Shown here: positions 50,559 to 59,331 of the stretch, piece after piece
How the letters are laid out: the number at the start of each line of letters is the position of its first letter
How positions within the stretch are numbered: the stretch's first letter is position 1
DNA from: Candidatus Saccharimonadota bacterium
Lineage (GTDB): Bacteria; Patescibacteriota; Saccharimonadia; Saccharimonadales; Saccharimonadaceae
DNA: 64,000 nt
Assembly: GCA_009992235.1 (NCBI GenBank)
Contig: JAACVZ010000001.1
Location: 1-64,000, forward strand
Direction of reading: 5' to 3'
Position numbers and translations under genes: made by a program
The notes under the pieces: generated by a model
Told to the model about the DNA's origin: nothing
Database searches by the model: none
The model's input: the letters and a program-made list of their open reading frames with translations, nothing else

Positions 50559-51291
50559 TCGGCTACGGCCCCACATGGCTACTGTCGCCCTCCCGTTGTG
50601 GGTTTTCCTCGGGTTTATGCTTGCGCAGGCGCTTCTATTTGTTGCTATATTTTTGTTAGCACAGTTTGGCCTGAGCTTCGAAGGTATTAACAACTCGTTC
50701 CTAAGTAGTTCGCTTGGCGCAATAATTTATACACTTTCGGTCATTTTGGTTATTGGCGTTCCATGGTTAGTGAAGAAGCGAAAAACTACAAGGGAAGAGT
50801 TGGGGCTGCAACGCTTGCCAGACGGGCTCGATTTACTCTGGGCGCCAGCCGGATACGTTACTTACGTCATCCTCTCTATCATTGTTGTGGCGCTTGCAAT
50901 GTGGTTGCTGCCGTTTGTCGACTTTCAGCAAGCTCAAGATACCGGTTTTAGTAACATGGTGTTTCGTTATGAGTATTTCTTGGCGTTCATCTCACTTGTT
51001 ATTGTGGCCCCTGTAGCTGAAGAGATATTATTTAGGGGGTATCTGCTCGGTAAGTTACGGAAACGAGCCCCGTTGTGGCTTGCCATCCTACTAACAAGTC
51101 TTTTGTTTGCGGTTGTGCACTTCGCCTGGAACGTCGGTATTGATGTATTTGTGTTAAGCATTGTGCTATGTGTGCTACGGGTTGTGACGGGAAGTTTATG
51201 GGCGCCAATTGTCCTTCATATGATAAAAAACGGCATTGCCTTCTACTTCCTCTTTATAAATCCGTTTGCACTTAGTACACTAGGAGGATAA
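50533..51291 (+). CDS. CPBP-family intramembrane metalloprotease
   Basis: 252 residues with about seven membrane segments. The motif EEILFRG (EExxxR) and later FAVVHF (FxxxH) identify the CPBP/Abi family, related to Rce1 prenyl-protein protease. It overlaps the rseP 3' end by 26 bases; an alternative ATG is at 50539. Role unknown; such proteins are linked to protein processing and to bacteriocin self-immunity. proS follows after three bases. Confidence 0.88.
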   Translation: MPMLVKFYNRLRPHMATVALPLWVFLGFMLAQALLFVAIFLLAQFGLSFEGINNSFLSSSLGAIIYTLSVILVIGVPWLVKKRKTTREELGLQRLPDGLDLLWAPAGYVTYVILSIIVVALAMWLLPFVDFQQAQDTGFSNMVFRYEYFLAFISLVIVAPVAEEILFRGYLLGKLRKRAPLWLAILLTSLLFAVVHFAWNVGIDVFVLSIVLCVLRVVTGSLWAPIVLHMIKNGIAFYFLFINPFALSTLGG

Positions 51292-51294
51292 ATC

Positions 51295-52530
51295 ATGCGT
51301 ATTTCTCAACTATTTACCAAGACACTTAAGCAAGCGCCGGCCGATGAAGTCGCCAAGAATGCTCAATTGCTCATACGAGCAGGCTATGTATATAAGGAGA
51401 TGGCTGGCGTATATGCGTACTTACCGCTCGGTATTCGCGTGCTAGAGAACATTAAGAAAATTGTTCGCGAAGAAATGAACGCTATCGGAAGTAACGAACT
51501 TATTATGACCAGCCTTCAGCGTAAAGAAGTATGGGAGAAGACATCGCGCTGGAATGACGACGTGGTTGACGTTTGGTTTAAGACGCGCCTGAAAGACGAC
51601 ACCGAGGTTGGTCTTGGTTGGAGTCACGAAGAGCCGATTATCGAAATGCTCAAAAATTATGTGCACAGTTATAAAGATCTTCCTATTTCGCTATATCAGT
51701 TTCAGCCAAAGATGCGTAACGAGTTGCGTGCCAAAAGTGGCATTATGCGTGGCCGTGAATTCGTCATGAAAGATATGTACTCGCTTCATACGTCAGCCGA
51801 AGACCTACAAACTTATTACGATCAGACTATCGAAGCTTACAAACGAGTGTATAACCGACTTGGTATTGGCGCAGACACATACGTTACTTTCGCGAGCGGG
51901 GGAGCATTTACTAGGTTTAGTCATGAATTTCAAACAATTTGTGATGCTGGTGAAGACGTTATTTACCTGCACCGTGAAAAGAACATTGCCATAAACGAAG
52001 AGGTAATCGATAGCGCGGTTGAAGAGCTGGGTATAGAGCGTAGTGAGCTTGAAAAAGTCAAAACAGCGGAAGTGGGGAATATCTTTAACTTCGGGTCACA
52101 GAAAACTAACGACATGGGCCTATTCTATACCGATAATAAGGACGAGCGACAGTCGCTATATCTTGGTTCGTACGGCATTGGTGTGACGCGAGTTATGGGT
52201 GTTATTGCCGAGAAGCTGTCTGACGATAAGGGTCTCGTGTGGCCAGAAGCGGTAGCGCCGTACAGGGTGTATTTGGTGAGTATTGGCGATGTAGCCGAGC
52301 AGGCAACAGAGCTTTATGAGTCATTGCAGGGGGCTGGCGTATCGGTACTTTATGATGATCGTGATGAGCGACCGGGCGAAAAATTTGCCGATGCTGAACT
52401 TATGGGCCTTCCGTATCGCGTCACAATCAGCGAGCGGCTTGTTGCGAATAATCAATTTGAGTTGACCTACCGTGCGTCGGGCGAGACCGAGTTGTTGACA
52501 CGCGCTGAACTGCTTGCTAAAATAGGCTAG
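51295..52530 (+). CDS. proS: prolyl-tRNA synthetase (short form without editing insert)
   Basis: 411 residues. Class II motifs are seen: PLGIRVLENI (motif 1 region), RNELRAKSGIMRGREFVMKDMYS (motif 2 in adjoining parts) and LGSYGIGVTRVMGVI (motif 3), then the anticodon domain. The bacterial INS editing domain between motifs 2 and 3 is missing, so mischarged Ala-tRNA-Pro would need a trans editor. AGGAGG lies just before the ATG. Confidence 0.94.
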   Translation: MRISQLFTKTLKQAPADEVAKNAQLLIRAGYVYKEMAGVYAYLPLGIRVLENIKKIVREEMNAIGSNELIMTSLQRKEVWEKTSRWNDDVVDVWFKTRLKDDTEVGLGWSHEEPIIEMLKNYVHSYKDLPISLYQFQPKMRNELRAKSGIMRGREFVMKDMYSLHTSAEDLQTYYDQTIEAYKRVYNRLGIGADTYVTFASGGAFTRFSHEFQTICDAGEDVIYLHREKNIAINEEVIDSAVEELGIERSELEKVKTAEVGNIFNFGSQKTNDMGLFYTDNKDERQSLYLGSYGIGVTRVMGVIAEKLSDDKGLVWPEAVAPYRVYLVSIGDVAEQATELYESLQGAGVSVLYDDRDERPGEKFADAELMGLPYRVTISERLVANNQFELTYRASGETELLTRAELLAKIG

Positions 52531-52551
52531 ATTAAAGACTTGGGGATGATG

Positions 52552-52575
52552 ATACACGCTATATATAGCGTGTAT
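52552..52575. promoter_or_regulatory. perfect 24-bp palindrome upstream of greA
   Basis: ATACACGCT, ATATAT, AGCGTGTAT: the whole 24 bases are their own reverse complement. It lies 21 bases after proS and about 50 before greA. There is no T-tract, so a terminator is unlikely; a dimeric repressor site or a transcript-end hairpin are the alternatives. Confidence 0.6.
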
Positions 52576-52623
52576 ACGTATAGAAAGACCTTGTCATAAG
52601 ACACAAGAAAGTAATAGGAAATT

Positions 52624-53079
52624 ATGAAAAAACAGTACCAGATTACCGCCGAAGGAAAGAAAGAACTCGAGCAAGAACTCGCGGAGTTGAAGTCTCGTCG
52701 CGGTGAGGTTGCTGATAAAATTGCTGAAGCCCGTGACTTCGGTGACTTGAGCGAGAACGCCGAGTATGATGCTGCGCGTGAAGAGCAGGGTCTTCTTGAA
52801 ACACGCATTGGTGAAATTGAAGAAATTCTCGGCAATGCCAACCTTATTAAGGCAAGCCGTAAAAGCACAATTGATCTTGGTGCCCGCGTTGAATTAAAAA
52901 CTGGTAACAAACGCGCCGCTTACACTATTGTTGGTCCTGTTGAAGCGAATCCTCTTGAAGGCCGAGTTAGCAACGAATCACCAATCGGTATGGCACTTTA
53001 CGGCAAAAAAGTTGACGACAAGGTGACAATTTCGACACCAAAAGGCAACGTTACCTATACTATCGTTTCGATACGATAA
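52624..53079 (+). CDS. greA: transcription elongation factor GreA
   Basis: 151 residues. The N-terminal coiled coil carries DFGDLSENAEYDAA, with the tip acidic residues, and the C-terminal FKBP-like domain has ESPIGMALYGKKVGD-like sequence (GKKVDDK). It stimulates RNA cleavage in backtracked polymerase. A CTTGT/ACAAG hairpin lies in its leader (about 52590-52607). Confidence 0.96.
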   Translation: MKKQYQITAEGKKELEQELAELKSRRGEVADKIAEARDFGDLSENAEYDAAREEQGLLETRIGEIEEILGNANLIKASRKSTIDLGARVELKTGNKRAAYTIVGPVEANPLEGRVSNESPIGMALYGKKVDDKVTISTPKGNVTYTIVSIR

Positions 53080-53090
53080 TCACCCTTAAT

Positions 53091-53106
53091 CTGCTATACT
53101 TAGCAG
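53091..53106. promoter_or_regulatory. inverted repeat over the -10 box of the ABC transporter operon
   Basis: CTGCTA (53091-53096), TACT, TAGCAG (53101-53106). The TGC-extended -10 box TATACT (53095-53100) lies within it, and the ATG of the ATPase gene follows nine bases after the -10. A repressor bound here would cover the promoter. Confidence 0.45.
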
Positions 53107-53109
53107 CAT

Positions 53110-53799
53110 ATGATTAGGGTAGAAAATCTCACAAAGACGTATGGAAAAAAGAACAATACGTTCCGCGCATTGTCTAATGTTTCGTTTGATATTCCAGATG
53201 GCGCAAGTGTCGCAATTGTCGGAAAGTCGGGAAGCGGCAAGTCAACATTAATGCACGCTATGAGTGGACTTGATAGGCCTGAAGAAGGAAAAGTTATCAT
53301 CGACGGTACTGATATCCTGACTCTACGAAATAAAACAGTTGATCGTTTTCGTTCTGAAAAGATTGGGTTTATTTTTCAGGCATTTTTTATTCAAGCAAAT
53401 GAAACAACTTACGACAACGTCGCACTTCCTCTAGAAATTGGAGGCATTAATGGTCGCGAGCGAAAGAGGCGTGTTGAAGAGGCGTTAAGGACTGTTGAAC
53501 TTGATGACAAGCTGAAGCAAAAGGCGGGGAATCTTTCAGGTGGACAGAAGCAGCGACTAGCCATCGCTCGGGCGATTGTTAATAAGCCAAGTATTATTTT
53601 TGCTGATGAACCAACCGGAAACCTCGACTCGACAACCGGTGCCGTTATTGAAGACCTACTATTCAAGCTTAACAAGCAAGAGGGAAGCACGCTTATTGTC
53701 GTGACTCACGATCACGATCTTGCGAAAAGGTGCGATATGCAAATATACGTAAAAGATGGCGAAGTAGAACGTATTGATACCAAGAAAGGCCGGAAATAA
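53110..53799 (+). CDS. ABC transporter ATP-binding protein (LolD/MacB-like)
   Basis: 229 residues. Walker A GKSGSGKST, signature LSGGQKQR, Walker B IIFADEPTGNLD and the H-loop VVTHD are intact; RFRSEKIGFIFQ is typical of the LolD/MacB/FtsE group. The start is leaderless. It overlaps the permease gene by one base (TAATG). Confidence 0.93.
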   Translation: MIRVENLTKTYGKKNNTFRALSNVSFDIPDGASVAIVGKSGSGKSTLMHAMSGLDRPEEGKVIIDGTDILTLRNKTVDRFRSEKIGFIFQAFFIQANETTYDNVALPLEIGGINGRERKRRVEEALRTVELDDKLKQKAGNLSGGQKQRLAIARAIVNKPSIIFADEPTGNLDSTTGAVIEDLLFKLNKQEGSTLIVVTHDHDLAKRCDMQIYVKDGEVERIDTKKGRK

Positions 53800-55175
53800 T
53801 GAAGACTGTCGATATTGCTAACCGCGCCAGGCGGAGTCTCCGTAACGCCAAAGCGCGAACTATTCTTACGAGTCTCGCTATAGGGGTTGGTGCGTTCACT
53901 ATTGCCGTGTCCTTGGCTGCAGGTGAGGGTGCTCGTCAGTACGCCGATAAGCTTATTGGTGCAAATGTTAATCCGCAGGTGCTGTTTATTGTTGAAGATA
54001 GTGCATTGTTTGATGGTGGATTTCAGCAACCCGCACTACAAGAATACAACCCAGATGCAACTACCACTGGTAACGGAGCAACCATTACGCAGCTTACCCA
54101 AGCAGATGTCGATGAGCTTGCCGAGCGCGACGATCTTGAGTTTGTCACGCCTACCTATCAACCACAGGTAACCTATATTACATTTGGTGGTGTCGACAAG
54201 AAGTTTAGCGCCGATGTTGCGACGTATGACCCAACCATCATGATGGAATCGTCTGTCGGAACATTACCAGAGCTTGGCGAACAGCTTGCCGACGATGCAA
54301 TCGTCTTGCCAGATTCTTTTGGTGACATTCTTATTGAGCAAAACGTGATTGAGACAAAAGATGAACTTATAGGCATGAAAGTCACTATGACCGCATCGAA
54401 GCCGTCGGCGTCTTTGTCTTCTGAAGAAATCCAGCAAGCTTTCATGAGCGGAGGGCAAGCGGCGGTAGTTGCTCTTGCTTCAGGTGAAACTAGAGAGTTT
54501 GGTTTTGAGGTCGTTGGACTGTCGAAACAATCAGCAACTGCGCTTACCGGAACAACATCTATGCAAATTGCAGCCAGTAAGGCTCGAGCAATTAGCGAGT
54601 TTACAACCGAAGGCACGTCTTCGTATCAGAAATACCTCGGCGTCACTGCACTTGCCACCGAAGGGAATGACCCCGAAGTTGTGAAGGCGGAATTGATTGA
54701 AGAAGGCTACGGCGTGCAGTCAGCTCGCGACCTTCAGGCAGTCATTTTTACAATCGTGAACACGCTTCAAGGTATTGTTCTTGGCTTTGGTGTTGTCGCT
54801 CTTATCGCCAGTGTCTTCGGTATCATTAACACGCAGTACATCAGCGTCCTTGAGCGAACTAGGGAAATTGGACTCATGAAGGCACTTGGTATGCGTGGAC
54901 GTAGCGTCAGTCGACTCTTCCAGTTTGAAGCCGCCTGGATTGGATTCCTCGGAGGGCTTATTGGTTCGGGAATCGCTATTACCGCCGGAACGTTATTGAA
55001 TCCCTGGATTACTGAAGTTCTAGACTTAGGCGAAGGTAACTCAATTCTAATTTTCCAGCCTATTCCAATTGTTCTCATGATTATTGGATTGATCATTATT
55101 GCCATGATTGCCGGCTGGTTCCCAGCTCGCAAGGCTGCGAAACTTGATCCTATTGAGGCATTAAGAACGGAGTAA
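53799..55175 (+). CDS. MacB/FtsX-like ABC transporter permease
   Basis: 458 residues: an N-terminal membrane segment (about 22-42), a large external domain (about 50-315) and three C-terminal membrane segments with the FtsX motif (TREIGLMKALGMRGRSV). This is the mechanotransmission layout of MacB/LolC permeases. It may export peptides or drugs or move lipoproteins; no partner membrane-fusion protein is seen. Confidence 0.9.
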   Translation: MKTVDIANRARRSLRNAKARTILTSLAIGVGAFTIAVSLAAGEGARQYADKLIGANVNPQVLFIVEDSALFDGGFQQPALQEYNPDATTTGNGATITQLTQADVDELAERDDLEFVTPTYQPQVTYITFGGVDKKFSADVATYDPTIMMESSVGTLPELGEQLADDAIVLPDSFGDILIEQNVIETKDELIGMKVTMTASKPSASLSSEEIQQAFMSGGQAAVVALASGETREFGFEVVGLSKQSATALTGTTSMQIAASKARAISEFTTEGTSSYQKYLGVTALATEGNDPEVVKAELIEEGYGVQSARDLQAVIFTIVNTLQGIVLGFGVVALIASVFGIINTQYISVLERTREIGLMKALGMRGRSVSRLFQFEAAWIGFLGGLIGSGIAITAGTLLNPWITEVLDLGEGNSILIFQPIPIVLMIIGLIIIAMIAGWFPARKAAKLDPIEALRTE

Positions 55176-55178
55176 GAT

Positions 55179-55300
55179 TCACTCGTACTTGTCGCTCGGA
55201 CACACTTTTTAAAAGAACTGCCGCCGGCAGTTCTTTTAAGCGTTGGGCTGAAATCCTCAAAACTTCGGATTTCACACGTCCTCTCGCTAAGTACGAGTGA
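55179..55300 (+). repeat. family-2 structured intergenic element, copy F
   Basis: A 12-bp outer helix pairs TCACTCGTACTT (55179-55190) with AAGTACGAGTGA (55289-55300). Inside are a 14-bp hairpin (55209-55222 with 55226-55239, loop GCC) and TGAAATCC (55249-55256) with GGATTTCA (55267-55274) around loop TCAAAACTTC. It starts four bases after the permease stop and ends before the serS promoter (TGC-TACAAT, 55321-55326). It matches copy E on the opposite strand. Confidence 0.75.
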
Positions 55301-55336
55301 TTCTTACCTTGTAGATGTGCTACAATATCTCTAGTT

Positions 55337-56653
55337 ATGCTAGATATAAGATTTATCCGCGAGAATGCCGAAGCGATACAAAAGAATGCTCAACATAAGG
55401 GTTACGATGTTGATATTACAACACTCATTGCACGAGACGACGAGCGCCGCGATCTGAGTCAAAAGGTTGATCAGCTTCGTGAAAAGCGAAACGCAAACGC
55501 GGCTCAAATGAAGGGTGGCCGACCTGACGATGCCGTTATTGAAGAAGGGCGTCGACTAAAGGCAGAGTTGTCAACTTTTGAGGCGGAACTTACCGCGCTC
55601 GATAATGAGGTGACGGAATTGCATAAAATGGTGCCAAACATGGCATCGAGTGACGTGCCGCTTGGGGTGAGTGAGGCAGAGAATGTAGTCATAAAGGAAG
55701 TCGGCGACATCCCGACATTTGATTTTGCGCCACGTAATCATTATGAAATTGCCGAGCAACACGACTGGATAGATAAGGAGCGGGCCGCGAAGGTTGCCGG
55801 AAGTCGGTTCGCGTATTTGAAGGGCGAAATTGTTCAGCTACAGTTTGCAATTATTCAGTATGTGCTGACAACTCTTTCGGACAAGGCGACTATTGAGAAA
55901 ATTGCGACCGAGGCAGGCCTAGCCGATATTAGCCTTACGCCATTTACGCCGATTCTTCCACCATACATGATCCGAACCTACATTTATGACGCAATGGACC
56001 GACTTGAGCCACGCGATGACCGCTATAAGCTTGAGGATGACGATTTGTGGCTTCAGGGTAGTGCCGAGCATGTTATAGGAAGTATGCACGCTCAGGAGAT
56101 ATTTGACGAACCAGCGCTTCCGCTACGCTACGTAGGTTATGCCACTAGCTTTCGACGTGAGGCTGGTACATACGGCAAGGACATGGAAGGCATTTTGCGG
56201 ATGCACCAGTTTGATAAACTCGAAATGGAAAGTTTTAGTACAGCCAAGGACGGAATGAACGAACATCTTCTTATGGTGGCGATTCAGGAGTATCTCTTGG
56301 CTTCGCTGGGTGTTCCGTACAGGATGATCCAAAAATGCACGGCTGACATCGGTAAGCCGAATGCTCGAGGCGTCGACATGGAGGCATGGCTTCCGGGGCA
56401 AAACCGCTATCGTGAAACGCACACCGCTGACTACATGACCGACTATCAGGCGCGGCGATTGCAGACAAAGGTTCGCCTGGATTCAGGTGAGCTTGAGTAC
56501 GTGCACACAAACGACGCAACGGCATTCGCGCTGGGGCGTATCATGATTGCGATTATTGAAAACAATCAACACGAAGATGGAACGGTGACGATTCCTGAGA
56601 CTCTGCGACCATACATTGGTGGGCGTACGACTCTTGTTTCTCACCCCAGATAA
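55337..56653 (+). CDS. serS: seryl-tRNA synthetase
   Basis: 438 residues. The N-terminal coiled-coil arm (about 25-105) reaches the long variable arm of tRNA-Ser; class II motifs include YVGYATSFRREAGTYGKD-type motif 2 and the C-terminal ALGRIMIAIIEN motif 3. TACAAT lies ten bases before the ATG with no SD, so the mRNA has almost no leader and no T-box. Confidence 0.95.
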   Translation: MLDIRFIRENAEAIQKNAQHKGYDVDITTLIARDDERRDLSQKVDQLREKRNANAAQMKGGRPDDAVIEEGRRLKAELSTFEAELTALDNEVTELHKMVPNMASSDVPLGVSEAENVVIKEVGDIPTFDFAPRNHYEIAEQHDWIDKERAAKVAGSRFAYLKGEIVQLQFAIIQYVLTTLSDKATIEKIATEAGLADISLTPFTPILPPYMIRTYIYDAMDRLEPRDDRYKLEDDDLWLQGSAEHVIGSMHAQEIFDEPALPLRYVGYATSFRREAGTYGKDMEGILRMHQFDKLEMESFSTAKDGMNEHLLMVAIQEYLLASLGVPYRMIQKCTADIGKPNARGVDMEAWLPGQNRYRETHTADYMTDYQARRLQTKVRLDSGELEYVHTNDATAFALGRIMIAIIENNQHEDGTVTIPETLRPYIGGRTTLVSHPR

Positions 56654-56709
56654 TCGTATACTAAAGAACAAGAACATTACCGAACTATTTTCCGAAAGGC
56701 GGGGTATAT

Positions 56710-59331
56710 ATGGTTACTAGGCAGGGAGTGCTGACAAAGGTTTTCGGCGATCCGCAGAAGAAAACCCTAAAGCGAATACAAAAGCGAGTTGATGCGATTA
56801 ATGCGCTCGCTCCTAAATATGAAAAACTTTCAAAACCAGAGCTTAAAAAACAAACCGAGGTATTAAAGAAGCGTCTAGCGAAAAAGAACGTCACGCTCGA
56901 TACGATTTTACCTGATGCCTTTGCATTGGTCCGAGAAGCAAGCGACCGTGTGCTTGGCATGCGCCCATTTGATGTGCAGCTTATTGGTGGCGTTGTTCTT
57001 CATGAGGGTGACATTGCTGAAATGAAAACCGGTGAGGGTAAAACTCTTGTTGCAACCCTTCCTGTGTACTTGAACGCGCTTGAAGAAAAGGGTGTTCACG
57101 TTGTGACCGTCAACGACTATCTTGCTCAACGTGACGCTGGTTGGATGGGTGAGCTATATAGTTTCTTAGGCCTTGAAGTAGGTGTCATTATTAACGACGC
57201 ATCGTTTATTTTCGATCTACATTATGACAACGAGGCTCACTCCGACCCACGCATGCGCAAACTTCGCCCGGTAAGTCGTAAAGAAGCTTACGCGGCCGAT
57301 ATTACCTATGGCACGAATAACGAGTTCGGGTTTGACTACCTGCGCGACAACATGGTTGACGAAGTCGACATGCTCCGTCAGCGCGATCTTCACTACGCTA
57401 TTGTTGACGAGGTTGACTCTATTCTTGTCGACGAGGCCAGGACGCCGCTGATTATTAGTGCTCCAGCAAGTGAGAACCCTGAAAATTATCAGCAATTTGC
57501 CCGCATAGCCTCAAAGCTTTCACCAGATGATTACGTGCTCGATGAAAAACGAAAAATGGTTTCATTGACCGACGAAGGCGTCGAAAAGGTACAAAAGCTA
57601 CTTGGCATAAAAAACTTGTACAGCCCTGACTACGTGCGTTCTGTATACCACCTCGACCAAGCGCTTCGGGCGCAAACTCTTTTCCGACGCGACAAGGACT
57701 ACGTTGTTAGTAAAGACGGGGAAGTCGTTATTGTCGATGAATTTACCGGTCGTCTTATGCAGGGTCGTCGCTATAATGAAGGACTTCACCAGGCGATTGA
57801 AGCTAAAGAGAACGTCCCTGTTCTTCAAGAGAGCATGACACTTGCGACTGTTTCATTCCAGAACTACTTCCGATTGTATAAGAAGCTGTCTGGTATGACG
57901 GGAACGGCGTTTACTGAAGCGGAAGAGTTCCAGCAAATTTACAAGCTCGATGTCGTGCAGATTCCATCAAATCGACCGCTTGCTCGTGAAGACCGCGAAG
58001 ATCTTATCTTCCGAACAGAGAAGGCGAAGATTAAAGCAGTTGCCGAAGCGATTAAAGAGAATCACGCCATTGGGCGTCCTGTGCTCGTTGGTTCAGCTTC
58101 AATTGCTAAGAACGAGCTAATTGCCAACTATCTAGATAAAGAGAAGATACCATACGAAATATTGAACGCGAAGAACAACGAGCGAGAAGCAGCCATTATT
58201 GAAAAGGCTGGTGAAAAGGGTGCGATAACACTCGCGACTAACATCGCTGGTCGTGGTACAGACATTAAGCTTGGTAAGGGTGTCGTTGAACTTGGCGGTT
58301 TGGTGGTCATTGGCTCTGAACGTCACGAGTCACGACGTATCGACAATCAGCTCCGTGGACGCGGTGGACGTCAGGGTGATCCTGGCATGACGCAGTTCTA
58401 CGTATCAACCGAAGACGACTTGATGCGTATTTTCCAGGGTGAACGTATCGCGGGCATTATGGACCGTATTGGCGTGAACGATGATGAACCAATCCAACAC
58501 CGTATGGTCAGTAAGACACTTGAGTCTGCTCAGAAGCGTGTTGAGGGGTACAACTTTGACAACCGTAAAAATGTTGTTCAGTACGACAACGTCATCAACC
58601 GCCACCGTCGCGTAGTATATACTGTCCGACGCAAAATTCTTGAAGGCGGTGACATAAAGGGAGAAGTTGAGCGATTGCTAGAGGCTAAGGTTCGCGAGCT
58701 TACCTTGGTTCCTGCGAAAAATAATAAGAAGTTTTTCATCGAATTTGAAACCATCTTTCCAATTAACGATAAGAAGCTAAAGACAATTGGTGCCGAAAAA
58801 CGAGACAAGCGCCGTTTTGATATGGCGCTAAAGGAAGTGACGAAGCTTTATCGCGCTAAGGAGGATGATCTTGGTGAAGATGTAATCCGTAAGGTTGAGC
58901 GAGAAGTTTACATGCAGGTTCTCGACACGTTGTGGATGCAGCACCTTGAGAACATGCAACACCTTCGAGATGGTATTCACTGGCGAAGCGTTGGACAGCG
59001 CGACCCACTGGTTGAGTATCGTAGCGAATCGCAAAAACTATTCGATAGTTTGCAGGCGACGCTTCGTGACGAGGTGCTACGCGCAGTTATGCACGTGACG
59101 AATCGTGACGCAATAGCCCGCGCGGAAGAAGAGCACCAGACGGAGCTAACTCGTCTTGCCGAGGGCGCTGTTGAGAAGGGTGTAAACGAAGTCACGGCCG
59201 GTGAAAGCAACCGCGACGCTGACTTTAAGGTGAAAAAAGCCGAGTCGGTTTCAGAAGCAGCGAGTAAGAAAAATGCTACCAAAAAGAAGAAGAAGGCCCA
59301 ACGACAAAATCGTAAGAAAGGCCGACATTAG
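56710..59331 (+). CDS. secA: preprotein translocase ATPase SecA
   Basis: 873 residues. Walker A EMKTGEGKTLV, the DEAD-like VDEVDSILVDEARTP, the preprotein crosslinking domain and the second motor domain (ATNIAGRGTDIKL, GRGGRQGDPG) are complete. The C-terminal zinc motif is absent and replaced by a Lys-rich tail. It pushes unfolded proteins through SecYEG. The stop overlaps the next start (TAGTG). Confidence 0.96.
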   Translation: MVTRQGVLTKVFGDPQKKTLKRIQKRVDAINALAPKYEKLSKPELKKQTEVLKKRLAKKNVTLDTILPDAFALVREASDRVLGMRPFDVQLIGGVVLHEGDIAEMKTGEGKTLVATLPVYLNALEEKGVHVVTVNDYLAQRDAGWMGELYSFLGLEVGVIINDASFIFDLHYDNEAHSDPRMRKLRPVSRKEAYAADITYGTNNEFGFDYLRDNMVDEVDMLRQRDLHYAIVDEVDSILVDEARTPLIISAPASENPENYQQFARIASKLSPDDYVLDEKRKMVSLTDEGVEKVQKLLGIKNLYSPDYVRSVYHLDQALRAQTLFRRDKDYVVSKDGEVVIVDEFTGRLMQGRRYNEGLHQAIEAKENVPVLQESMTLATVSFQNYFRLYKKLSGMTGTAFTEAEEFQQIYKLDVVQIPSNRPLAREDREDLIFRTEKAKIKAVAEAIKENHAIGRPVLVGSASIAKNELIANYLDKEKIPYEILNAKNNEREAAIIEKAGEKGAITLATNIAGRGTDIKLGKGVVELGGLVVIGSERHESRRIDNQLRGRGGRQGDPGMTQFYVSTEDDLMRIFQGERIAGIMDRIGVNDDEPIQHRMVSKTLESAQKRVEGYNFDNRKNVVQYDNVINRHRRVVYTVRRKILEGGDIKGEVERLLEAKVRELTLVPAKNNKKFFIEFETIFPINDKKLKTIGAEKRDKRRFDMALKEVTKLYRAKEDDLGEDVIRKVEREVYMQVLDTLWMQHLENMQHLRDGIHWRSVGQRDPLVEYRSESQKLFDSLQATLRDEVLRAVMHVTNRDAIARAEEEHQTELTRLAEGAVEKGVNEVTAGESNRDADFKVKKAESVSEAASKKNATKKKKKAQRQNRKKGRH

